From positions 288,396 to 352,395 of the forward strand of contig NZ_BTTW01000008.1 of assembly GCF_036245865.1 (NCBI RefSeq): a DNA stretch of 64,000 nt, written 5' to 3'. This document shows, in pieces, positions 52,599-60,363 of this stretch. Numbering within the stretch: position 1 is the stretch's first letter; each line of letters starts with the position of its first letter. The stretch is from Corallococcus caeni. GTDB lineage: Bacteria; Myxococcota; Myxococcia; Myxococcales; Myxococcaceae. The notes beneath the pieces were generated by a model. It had not been told where the DNA came from. It ran no database searches and saw nothing but the letters and a program-made list of their open reading frames with translations. The translations under genes and the position numbers were made by a program.

Positions 52599-54488
52599 TC
52601 AGGCCTGCTTGTGGACGTTCTCCAAGCCATTGCCAGACGCTGGCTTCACGGGACGCTGGAGCACCTGCGGCTTCTGCTCGTTCTGGAGCACCCGCGCCAT
52701 CAGCGCACCGAGCAGCCCCTGCCCACCGCCTCCCTCCTGGCCGAGCGCGATCTCCGGCACGAGCTTCACCCCATGCTGCGCCAGCACCGTCGCCAGCTGC
52801 ACCGCCGTGAAGGCCTGGGCCCCCAGCGCGGCCACACCGGTGCGGTACGCCTCCGCCTTGGCCTCACCCACGAGCCGTGTCGCTTCGGCCTCGGCGCTGC
52901 CGTGCAGCCGCTTCGACTCGGCCTCCGCCTCCGCGCGCTGCCGCAGTCCGTGCGCCTCCGCGTCCGCGTGCAACCGCGTGCGGGCGGCTTCGCCCTTCGC
53001 CGTCTCCTCGGCCGCGAGCGCGCCCTTCTCGCTGATGGCGACCATCTGCTCGCTGCGCACCACTTCGGGCTGCATGTTCGCCACCGCCGTGGCGCGCTCC
53101 AGCTCCCGGCGGCGGACCTGGGCCTCGCGCTGTACCTCGTAGGTGCGCTGGAGCTCCTCGGCGATCTTCCGGTCCGTCTGCGTCTTCATCAGCTCCGCCG
53201 GCGGCTGGATGTCACCCACGAGCGTGTCGATGCACTCCACGTCATACGCCCCCAGCGCGCCGCGGATGGCCTCGTACGCCTCGCGCTGGCGGTCGGTGCG
53301 CGCGGAGAGGAACTCCAGCACCGTCACCTGCTGCGCGGAGTTGCGGAAGTAGTTGGCCACCGTGGGCTGCAGCACGTGGTCCACCAGGTTCTGCATGGAG
53401 CCCACGCGCGAGATGACTCGCGGCGCCTGCTTCATGCTGATGTGGATGATCTGCGACACGTCGAGCATGAAGCTGAAGCCGTCCCGCGAGCGCACCGTGA
53501 TGGGGCTGAGCTTCTCGTCGTACTTGTGCTGTTCGGTGCGCTGCGCCCAGTTGAGGACGATGTTCGTCGTGGGCACCAGCTCCACCTTCATCACCCGCGT
53601 GTTGAGCGGGTGCTTGCCCGGCAGCAGCGGTTCGATCCACACGCCCTTGCGGCCGCGCTCCACGAGGTCGCCGTGCGTGAACTCGTCACCGGACACGTCC
53701 AGGTGCTCGCGCCCCACGTAGCTGACCACGACGCCCACGTAGCCGATGGGCACCTCCGTCATGGGGATCTGCTCCACGCGCACGAACCACGGGTTCAGGT
53801 TCCACGAGCCGGACAGCAGCACCTGCTCCTGGAGGCCACGGCAGCCGCCCGCGTCCAGGAACTGCTGGGCGCTCTGGAACGAGTCATGCCCTTCCACCGG
53901 CACGCCCGCCAGGTCTCCGGCAGGGATGGGACGGCCATCCAGCGTCGTCACGATGCCCACCTTGTCGGGGCCCACGCTGAAGATCTCCAGGTCCTCCACG
54001 TCCATGTCGAACCGCTCGGCGTTCTCCGGCGTGATGACCGTGAACAGCGCGGGGTTGATGCGGTAGGTACCCGCGGTGAGGAAGGCCAGCTGGCGGCCCT
54101 TCTGCCCACCGCCTTCGAGGAACGCGCGCGCATCCTGGAAGCCGTCACAGGCCACCTCGCGGCCAAGGATGCAGCCGGGCGGAATGGGTGCGCCGCCATT
54201 GGCGACGACGAGCGCGATGTGCCCCTGGCGCACCACCACGACCGGGACGCGCGTCACCTTGAAGCGCCAGAACGGATAGCCGAAGTGCCACCCCGGCGGC
54301 AGCAGCTCCGCCTGGTAGCCCGCCTCGCCCTCCAGCGCGACCAGCCGCCCGGGCGGCAGCGGTGCGCCGAACTTCTTGATGATCAGCCCCGACTCGTTCT
54401 CGCCGATGACCTGCACGCCGCTGAGCACGTAGAGCACTCCCACGCCCAGCAGCAACGCGACTCCGGCCAGAACCACGAAGTAATCCAT
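52599..54488 (-). CDS. SPFH/band-7 (flotillin-like) membrane protein
   Basis: 629 aa from ATG 54488. A single N-terminal helix (FVVLAGVALLLGVGVLYVLSG) is followed by the first SPFH half (GENESGLIIKKFGAPLPPGR), further repeats of GYVGVVVSYVG type, the conserved SFMLDVSQIIH strand, and a long Ala/Glu-rich coiled coil (about 465-560, RRRELERATAVANMQPEVV ...) as in flotillins. These proteins organise membrane domains. The gene is divergent from the sigma-54 activator and has its own -24/-12 promoter; it resembles stress-induced psp-type arrangements. Confidence 0.87.
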   Translation of the reverse strand: MDYFVVLAGVALLLGVGVLYVLSGVQVIGENESGLIIKKFGAPLPPGRLVALEGEAGYQAELLPPGWHFGYPFWRFKVTRVPVVVVRQGHIALVVANGGAPIPPGCILGREVACDGFQDARAFLEGGGQKGRQLAFLTAGTYRINPALFTVITPENAERFDMDVEDLEIFSVGPDKVGIVTTLDGRPIPAGDLAGVPVEGHDSFQSAQQFLDAGGCRGLQEQVLLSGSWNLNPWFVRVEQIPMTEVPIGYVGVVVSYVGREHLDVSGDEFTHGDLVERGRKGVWIEPLLPGKHPLNTRVMKVELVPTTNIVLNWAQRTEQHKYDEKLSPITVRSRDGFSFMLDVSQIIHISMKQAPRVISRVGSMQNLVDHVLQPTVANYFRNSAQQVTVLEFLSARTDRQREAYEAIRGALGAYDVECIDTLVGDIQPPAELMKTQTDRKIAEELQRTYEVQREAQVRRRELERATAVANMQPEVVRSEQMVAISEKGALAAEETAKGEAARTRLHADAEAHGLRQRAEAEAESKRLHGSAEAEATRLVGEAKAEAYRTGVAALGAQAFTAVQLATVLAQHGVKLVPEIALGQEGGGGQGLLGALMARVLQNEQKPQVLQRPVKPASGNGLENVHKQA

Positions 54489-54537
54489 GAGGCCCTTCTC
54501 CTGCGGCCCGCGCCATTGCGGGAGTGCGCCCCTCCAC

Positions 54538-54554
54538 TGCACGCCCCCTGCCAG
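54538..54554 (-). promoter_or_regulatory. Sigma-54 (-24/-12) promoter for the SPFH operon
   Basis: On the minus strand the sequence CTGGCAGGGGGCGTGCA matches YTGGCACGrNNNTTGCW at 15 of 17 positions, with GG and GC separated by exactly 10 bp. The predicted transcription start would be near 54527, about 39 bp before the SPFH ATG at 54488. The divergent gene encodes a sigma-54 activator, which makes the assignment coherent. Confidence 0.7.
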
Positions 54555-54633
54555 GGCCAAGTGCCTGGAACTGCTGGGGACGCTTCAGTGCGCCATGATT
54601 CAAATCAGGGGCCGTCCGTGTTTGATTCGCGGG

Positions 54634-55977
54634 ATGCGCACCTTCGAGTGGAGGGGTCCGGCTCCCAGGCCGTCCCTCAAGCAGCGTTTGGATGCCGCGG
54701 GCTGGAAGGCGATAGGCGCCGGTGCCGGGGTGGTGGTGGTGAGCTCCGCGCGGCCACGGCTTCCGGCCGCGCCGAAGTCGGGGCCCTGGGTCTGGCTGTG
54801 CGAGCAGCCCGTGCCGGTCGATCTGCTCCGGCTCGCGGTGGAGCAGGGCGCGGTGGACGTCATCCGCACGGGCGCGGATGACTGGGAGGCGCGGCTGTTG
54901 CGCCGTCTGGAGGAGAGCCTCGTCGAGCTGCCAGCGCCTCGCGTCTCGGGGACGCTCATCGCGCACAGCGCGGCGGCGAAGGCGCTGCTCGGCCACCTGG
55001 CGCAGGCAGCCCGCACGTCGATGCCAGTGCTGCTCACGGGGGAGACGGGGACGGGCAAGGAGGTCGCCGCGCGGCTCATCCATGAGTGGTCCGAGCGGCG
55101 CTCGCGCACCTTCGTGCCCATCAACTGCGCGGCCATCCCCAACGAGCTCATGGAGGGAGAGCTCTTCGGCTACGCGAAGGGGGCGTTCTCCGGCGCCGTG
55201 CACGGCTACGACGGCCTGGTGTCCGCGGCGGAAGGAGGCACGGTGTTGCTGGACGAGATCGACGACACGCCGCACGCGCTCCAGTCGAAGCTGCTGCGCG
55301 TGCTGGAGGACCGGGTCATCTCGCGCCTGGGCGAGAACGCGTGGCGCAAGGTGGACTTCCGCATCCTGGCGGCGACGAACCGGGACCTGAAGCAGCTCAT
55401 CGACCGCGGCATGTTTGGCGAGGACCTCTATGAGCGCCTCTCCACGGTGCAGATCCACCTGCCGCCCCTGCGCGAGCGGCAGGAGGACGTGGCGCCGCTC
55501 GTGCTGCACTGGCTGGAGCGCTACTACGCCGTGGAGGAGCCGGAGCCCGCCGGCCCTCGCGTGCGCGGCGCCACCCCCGAGGCGCTCGACGTGCTGCGGG
55601 CCTATCCGTGGCCCGGCAACATCCGCGAGCTGCGCAACGTCATCTACGGCGCGCTGGTGGCCAAGCGCGCCGGGGATGAGTTGCTCGTGTCGGACCTGCC
55701 GCGACGGCTGTGGCAGCGGGAGCGCACGGGCTCCTCCGTGCTGGTCTCCGCGCAGGAGGTGGAGCGCCGCGTGGCTGCGGGAACGATGAACCTGCGCGCG
55801 GAGCGGGAGAGGCTGGAACGGCTGGCCCTCCAGGCCGCGCTGCGGCGCGCGGATGGCAATGCCGCGGAGGCCGCGCGCCTGCTGGGCGAGGTCGGCCGGG
55901 GCACGGCGAAGGACCCCGGCGGCACGGTGCGCACGATGATGAAACGGCTGGGCGTGTCCCCTCGCGGCGGTGCGTGA
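54634..55977 (+). CDS. Sigma-54-dependent transcriptional activator with degenerate N-terminal domain
   Basis: 447 aa from ATG 54634 (ATG 54595 is possible). The first 95 residues look like a receiver domain that has lost its phospho-Asp. The AAA+ domain has Walker A GETGTGKE (Lys142), the sigma-54 contact loop as GAFSGA (183-188) instead of the usual GAFTGA, Walker B GGTVLLDEID, FRILAATNRDL and an arginine-finger region in FGEDLYERLS. The C-terminal Fis-like helix-turn-helix is degenerate (DGNAAEAARLLGEVGRG). It is divergent from the SPFH gene and most likely drives it (PspF-like). Confidence 0.88.
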   Translation: MRTFEWRGPAPRPSLKQRLDAAGWKAIGAGAGVVVVSSARPRLPAAPKSGPWVWLCEQPVPVDLLRLAVEQGAVDVIRTGADDWEARLLRRLEESLVELPAPRVSGTLIAHSAAAKALLGHLAQAARTSMPVLLTGETGTGKEVAARLIHEWSERRSRTFVPINCAAIPNELMEGELFGYAKGAFSGAVHGYDGLVSAAEGGTVLLDEIDDTPHALQSKLLRVLEDRVISRLGENAWRKVDFRILAATNRDLKQLIDRGMFGEDLYERLSTVQIHLPPLRERQEDVAPLVLHWLERYYAVEEPEPAGPRVRGATPEALDVLRAYPWPGNIRELRNVIYGALVAKRAGDELLVSDLPRRLWQRERTGSSVLVSAQEVERRVAAGTMNLRAERERLERLALQAALRRADGNAAEAARLLGEVGRGTAKDPGGTVRTMMKRLGVSPRGGA

Positions 55978-56094
55978 GCTCCGCGGTGGCGGGTCGGCTC
56001 CCCGTGCTCCGGAGGGAGGAGGGCGACGTGTGGCACATGGGCGGGCGAGCCCCCATCGTTGAAGAGGGAGGAATCCGTTCCAGCCACGCGTCCC

Positions 56095-58518
56095 ATGGAT
56101 CGCCTGCACGACAGCCCAGCGAATCCACCCCCGAGCGCCATGCCGCCAGGGCAGAGCCGCCTCCTGGAGGCCGTCCTCGCCAGCCTGGGTGAGGGGCTCA
56201 TGGTGGCGGATGAGCACCAGCACCTCGTGTTCATGAACCCGAAGGCGGAGCTCATCCTGGGCCTGGGCCCCACGGACGAGCCCGTCAGCCGGTGGCCGGA
56301 GCACTACGGGCTCTACCTGCCCGACAAGGTGACGCTCCATCCGTCCGCGAGCCTGCCCATGAGCCGGGCCCTGCGGGGTGAGACCGTCAGCCGCGAGGAG
56401 GTCTTCCTCCGCAACGCCGCGAGGCCGGCGGGGACCTGGCTGCACGTCAGCTCCAGCCCGGTGTGTGACGAGCATGGCGCGGTCCGTGGCGGAGTCTCCA
56501 TCGTCAGCGACATCACCGACCGCAAGGGAGCCGAGGACTCACTGCGCTCGGCCGGCGAGAAGTACCGCTCGCTCTACAACAACACGCCCGTGATGATGCA
56601 CTCCATCGACCTGGAGGGGCGGCTCATCAGCGTCAGCGATCGCTGGTTGAGCACCCTGGGCTACGAGCGCGCGGAGGTGCTCGGGCACGACTCCGTGGAG
56701 TTCCTGACGCCGGAGTCCCGTCGATTCGCCCGCGAGGTCGTCCTCCCCGAATACTTCAGGACGGGGGCCTGCTGGAACGTGCCGTACCAGATCGTGAAGA
56801 AGAACGGGCAGCCCATCGACGTCCTCCTGTCCGCCATCGCGGAGCAGGACGCCTCCGGCAAGGTGGTCCGCTCGCTCGCGGTGCTCATCGACGTGACCGA
56901 GCGGAAGCGGGCGGAGGGCGCGTTGCAGGAGAGCGAGCAGCGGCTGCGCGCCATCCTGGACAACGCGCCGACGGTGTTCTTCCTGCTGGATACCCAGGAG
57001 CGGTTCCTGTTCGTGAACCGGGAATGGGAGCGGCTCTTCCACCGCACGCGGGCACAGGTCGCGGGCCGGACCGTCTTCGACGTCTTCCCTCAGGACATCG
57101 CGGAGGCCCTGCACCAGGCCAACCGGGACATCTTCAAGGCCGGCGTCTCCGTGGAGCGGGAGGAGCGGCTCGCGCACGACGACGGCATCCACATCCACCT
57201 CACGCAGAAGTTCCCGCTCCGCGACGCCACCGGGATGGTCTACGCGCTCTGCGGCATCGCCACCGACATCACCGAGCGCAAGCAGATGGAGGTCTCCCAG
57301 CGCTTCCTCGCCGAGGCGAGCCGCGAGCTGGTGACGTCGCTCGACTACGAGACCACGCTCCAGCACGTCGCCGAGCTGGCGGTGCCCGTGCTGGCGGACC
57401 TGTGTGTCGTCTTCGTGCGGACGGAGACGGAGCCCCTGCGGCCCGTGGCGATGGCGGACCGTTCGCCGGCCCGCGCCGCGAGCGTGCGGGAGTTCCTCCA
57501 ACGCCACCCGCCGGACCCGGCGGCCCCCCACGGTCCGGCCCGCATCCTGGCCACCGGAAGCTCGGAGACGTCCGAAGCGTCCATGGGGCTTTTGGATCCG
57601 GTGGCCCTGGCGGAGGAGCGTTGGGCGGAGGTGCGGACGCTCCGGGGCCGACCCTCGATGGGCGTGCCCCTCCAGGCGCGAGGCCGCACCCTGGGCGTGC
57701 TGTTCCTCGTCTCTCCCGCGCCGGGGCGCGCGTATACGCCCGCGGAGCTGGCGTTGACGGAGGAGCTGGGCCGCAGGGCCGCGGTCGCCATCGACAATGC
57801 GCAGCTCTACTGCGCGGCGCAGGAGTCCATCCGCGCGCGGGATGAGTTCCTGTCCATCGCCTCCCATGAGCTGAAGACGCCGCTCACCTCCATGCGGCTG
57901 CGCGTGCAGCAGCTGGGGTCCGCCATCACGTCGTCGCGCCCGCTGCCCGCGGAGAAGGTGTCGAAGCTGCTGGAGGTCTTTGAATCCCAGCTCCAACGGC
58001 TGTCACACCTGGCGGAGCACCTGCTCGACGTCTCGCGCATCAACGAGAAGCGGCTCGCCCTGCGCCTGGAGGCGCTGGACCTGGCGGCGTTGGCGCGGGA
58101 CGTGACGGCCCACCTCACGGAGCAGTTCCAGAAGTCAGGCTGCGCGTTCGAGCTGATGGCCCCGGAGCCGGTGTGGGGGAGGTGGGATCGGCTGCGGCTG
58201 GAGCAGGTCATGCTCAACCTGCTGACCAACGCGATGAAGTATGGCGCGGGGCGGCCCATCCGGATGGAGGTGGCGAGCCACGCAGGAGGCGCGCGGCTCG
58301 TCATCAAGGACCACGGCATGGGCATTCCCCCGGAAGCGCAGGCCCGCATCTTCGAGCGCTTCGAGCGCGCCGCCTCCCGCAACTACGGAGGGCTCGGGTT
58401 GGGGCTCTTCATCACGCGCCAGCTGGTCGAAGCGCACGGTGGAAACATCCGCGTCGAAAGCGAGCCGGGGCACGGCGCGACGTTCACCGTGGAGCTGCCG
58501 CCGCGCGTTCCCTTCTGA
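56095..58518 (+). CDS. Hybrid-less PAS-PAS-PAS-GAF sensor histidine kinase
   Basis: 807 aa from ATG 56095 (in-frame TTG 56059 is an alternative). No membrane helix, so it is cytoplasmic. Three PAS domains (about 20-150, 160-285, 290-410; each ending in SDITDRK, IDVTERK, TDITERK), a GAF domain (about 420-585), then HisKA with SIASHELKTPL and HATPase with NLLTNAMKYG, KDHGMGIPP, GLGLGLFI. No receiver domain or adjacent response regulator; as with many myxobacterial kinases the partner is probably encoded elsewhere. Input signals are unknown; no haem or flavin residues could be confirmed. Confidence 0.9.
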   Translation: MDRLHDSPANPPPSAMPPGQSRLLEAVLASLGEGLMVADEHQHLVFMNPKAELILGLGPTDEPVSRWPEHYGLYLPDKVTLHPSASLPMSRALRGETVSREEVFLRNAARPAGTWLHVSSSPVCDEHGAVRGGVSIVSDITDRKGAEDSLRSAGEKYRSLYNNTPVMMHSIDLEGRLISVSDRWLSTLGYERAEVLGHDSVEFLTPESRRFAREVVLPEYFRTGACWNVPYQIVKKNGQPIDVLLSAIAEQDASGKVVRSLAVLIDVTERKRAEGALQESEQRLRAILDNAPTVFFLLDTQERFLFVNREWERLFHRTRAQVAGRTVFDVFPQDIAEALHQANRDIFKAGVSVEREERLAHDDGIHIHLTQKFPLRDATGMVYALCGIATDITERKQMEVSQRFLAEASRELVTSLDYETTLQHVAELAVPVLADLCVVFVRTETEPLRPVAMADRSPARAASVREFLQRHPPDPAAPHGPARILATGSSETSEASMGLLDPVALAEERWAEVRTLRGRPSMGVPLQARGRTLGVLFLVSPAPGRAYTPAELALTEELGRRAAVAIDNAQLYCAAQESIRARDEFLSIASHELKTPLTSMRLRVQQLGSAITSSRPLPAEKVSKLLEVFESQLQRLSHLAEHLLDVSRINEKRLALRLEALDLAALARDVTAHLTEQFQKSGCAFELMAPEPVWGRWDRLRLEQVMLNLLTNAMKYGAGRPIRMEVASHAGGARLVIKDHGMGIPPEAQARIFERFERAASRNYGGLGLGLFITRQLVEAHGGNIRVESEPGHGATFTVELPPRVPF

Positions 58519-58538
58519 CGGGGCCTGCGTCCCGGAGC

Positions 58539-59084
58539 CTAGCTCGCGTCCTGTCGGACCACGGCGGGCGTGGGCTCCACGTTCAGCGCACGGCCCAGGC
58601 AGTCCTCGCCGGCCTCCGGCGCGGAGGTGCTCCGGGGCCGGTACTCCCAGTGCCACGGCTCCGACGATACGGTGCGGCGGAAGCCGAAGCGGCACGCGTT
58701 GCCCGCGAGCCAGTCATACGTGGGGGACGCCTCCTCGCTGCCCACCACCAGGTCCACTGCGAGCCCTCGGTTGTGATTGGAGCGGCCCGGCCGCGCGGCC
58801 TTGGGCCCCAGACCCTTGCGGTAGAGGCGCCAGAGGTAGTGCTGCTTCTGATACGAACGCCACCCGCTGGTCACCAGCAACGGCTGCCCCGCCGTGCGCG
58901 CCTCGTCCGCCATGCGCTCGAAGGCGGTGGCCGCGTCGCGCTGGAGCCGGTGGCCGCTGTGGATCCGCACCAGCCGCGGCCCCTTCGCCTTGGCCTTGCG
59001 GACCTTCACTTCCTTCGCGAACCCGACGGGAGCCAGCAGACAGACCAGGAGCACGAGGCCCCAGCGGAGCAGGGGAGAGGACAT
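58539..59084 (-). CDS. M15-type D-Ala-D-Ala carboxypeptidase (VanY/DacA-like), exported
   Basis: 181 aa from ATG 59084 (TTG 59099 also in frame). Signal peptide LLRWGLVLLVCLLAPVGFA. The M15B zinc motif is SNHNRGLAVDL (His and Asp ligands) and the later EPWHWEY carries the third His and the catalytic acidic residue; LLVTSGWRSYQKQHYLW is the substrate-binding region. It trims D-Ala from peptidoglycan stem peptides in the periplasm. Cys near the C-terminus (EDCLG) and RFGF loop unremarkable. It converges with the histidine kinase gene. Confidence 0.86.
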   Translation of the reverse strand: MSSPLLRWGLVLLVCLLAPVGFAKEVKVRKAKAKGPRLVRIHSGHRLQRDAATAFERMADEARTAGQPLLVTSGWRSYQKQHYLWRLYRKGLGPKAARPGRSNHNRGLAVDLVVGSEEASPTYDWLAGNACRFGFRRTVSSEPWHWEYRPRSTSAPEAGEDCLGRALNVEPTPAVVRQDAS

Positions 59085-59205
59085 TCTTCGGAGGTCCAAG
59101 CAGTGGGCGAGGTTCGAAGGCTGACGCCTTTATTCCGCGCTGAAAAGCAGGCGAGCCGCCGAGCGCTTCCGCCACGTGCCCGGATGCCTGGACGCTCCGT
59201 GAGCC

Positions 59206-59607
59206 CTAGAAGAGCTTGAGCTGCGCGTCGGGTGCGGGCGCATCCCTGGGGGGCAGCACGCTGAAGCCGTGGGCGCGTGCCCAGGCCTCGCTCGGGCCCC
59301 TCCAATGGTGCGCGTCCATGCGCACGTGGCCCGCGTCGTCGAAGGCGACGCCCTCGGCCTCCAGCAACTGGCGCTGGCGGTCGCCGGAGGTGCTGATGCC
59401 GCCCGTGCGGTTGATGATCCGCTGCCAGGGCACGCTCGCCGCGCGCGAACCCAGCGCGGCCATCGCGTGCCCCACGGTGCGCGCATCACAGCCCCCGCCG
59501 ACGATGGCGGCGATGTCTCCGTAGGTGGCCACCTGTCCGGAGGGCACCTGTTCGCAGACGGCGTAGATGCGCTCAAACGGGTCCTGCGTGTCGGTGGGGG
59601 ATGCCAT
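59206..59607 (-). CDS. Alkyltransferase-like (ATL) DNA-repair protein
   Basis: 133 aa. Homologous to the C-terminal DNA-binding domain of O6-alkylguanine-DNA alkyltransferase (VPSGQVATYGDIAAIVG, ARTVGHAMAAL, RIINRTGGIS), but the PCHR active site is PWQR: Trp61 replaces the alkyl-accepting Cys. ATL proteins bind O6-alkylguanine lesions without repair and hand them to nucleotide excision repair. A C-terminal extension (HHWRGPSEAWARAHGF) goes past the usual end. It has a gap of 97 bp before the mini-ORF. Confidence 0.87.
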   Translation of the reverse strand: MASPTDTQDPFERIYAVCEQVPSGQVATYGDIAAIVGGGCDARTVGHAMAALGSRAASVPWQRIINRTGGISTSGDRQRQLLEAEGVAFDDAGHVRMDAHHWRGPSEAWARAHGFSVLPPRDAPAPDAQLKLF

Positions 59608-59704
59608 CGGGTCTCCGGGCAGGGGATGGCCCGAATCCTACTCATGACATCCGCCAATGCACGCATTACCCGAGGCGTCCGTCAGCCCCGGGCCGCAGTC
59701 GCGG

Positions 59705-59806
59705 CTAATCCCACCGCTCGATCTTCACGTCGATGGGGCCCGAGGCGCGCAGGGCCTCGACGCCGCCATCGAGCTTGCCGAGCCGGATGAGCCCACGCGA
59801 AGTCAC
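59705..59806 (-). CDS. 33-aa mini-ORF coupled to the carboxymuconolactone decarboxylase-like gene
   Basis: A GTG start at 59806 overlaps the stop of the gene upstream (GTGA). The product would be VTSRGLIRLGKLDGGVEALR followed by ASGPIDVKIERWD. It looks like the C-terminal piece of a larger protein rather than a complete domain, so it may be a decayed fragment. Evidence is limited to the coupled start and coding-like composition. Confidence 0.3.
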   Translation of the reverse strand: MTSRGLIRLGKLDGGVEALRASGPIDVKIERWD

Positions 59807-60138
59807 GGTGACGCCTTCGCCAGCAGCTCCTTGGCGCGGCCGATGGCCGACATGGCGTTGGGCCAGCCCACATAGAAGGCCAGGTGGGTGATGAGCTCGA
59901 CGAGCTCCTCCTGCGTCACGCCGTTCTCGAGGGCGCGCGGGAAGTGGAAGCCCATCTGCTCCGTCTTGCCCGTGGCCACCAGCGCGGCGCAGGTGATGAG
60001 GCTGCGGTCGCGCTTGGACAGCTGCGGCCGCTCCCACACGTCGCCGAAGAGGACGTCGTCCGTCAGCTCGACGAGCTTGGGTGCGAAGTCGCCGAGGGCC
60101 TTCTGTGCCGCGGTGAGGGGCTTCTCGTTCGTGCTCAT
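59803..60138 (-). CDS. Carboxymuconolactone decarboxylase (CMD) family protein
   Basis: 111 aa AhpD-like helical protein: SKRDRSLITCAALVATG, FPRALENGVTQEELVELITH and LAFYVGWPNAMSAIGRAKELL. It resembles gamma-CMD and YurZ-type proteins; only a single Cys (no CxxC), so peroxidase activity of the AhpD kind is unlikely. The start ATG at 60138 has SD-like purines upstream. It may be induced by aromatic or oxidative stress, which is inferred only from family. Confidence 0.85.
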   Translation of the reverse strand: MSTNEKPLTAAQKALGDFAPKLVELTDDVLFGDVWERPQLSKRDRSLITCAALVATGKTEQMGFHFPRALENGVTQEELVELITHLAFYVGWPNAMSAIGRAKELLAKASP

Positions 60139-60363
60139 GGTGTGGCTCTCCTCCGGGGAAACTCCGGGCGCGAGGGGGGCGCGTCACCCGCCCATCGCGG
60201 TCGGTCCTTTCGAGGAGAGATACGTCCGGCGTGCGGACAGGACCAGACGTCCCGGTGCGAACGGGCTGTTAAGCCACGCTGGAGAATGCGGTCCAGCGCT
60301 TCACCCTGTCGCGCAGCCAGGCCACGTCCCCCTGCTCGCCGCGACTCGAGCTGCCTCTACGAC

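Noticed and set aside
60269-60363. Short coding-looking tail (VAWLRDRVKRWTAFSSVA) after the patatin gene
   Set aside because: Only about 18 codons with no start signal or known family; treated as intergenic.
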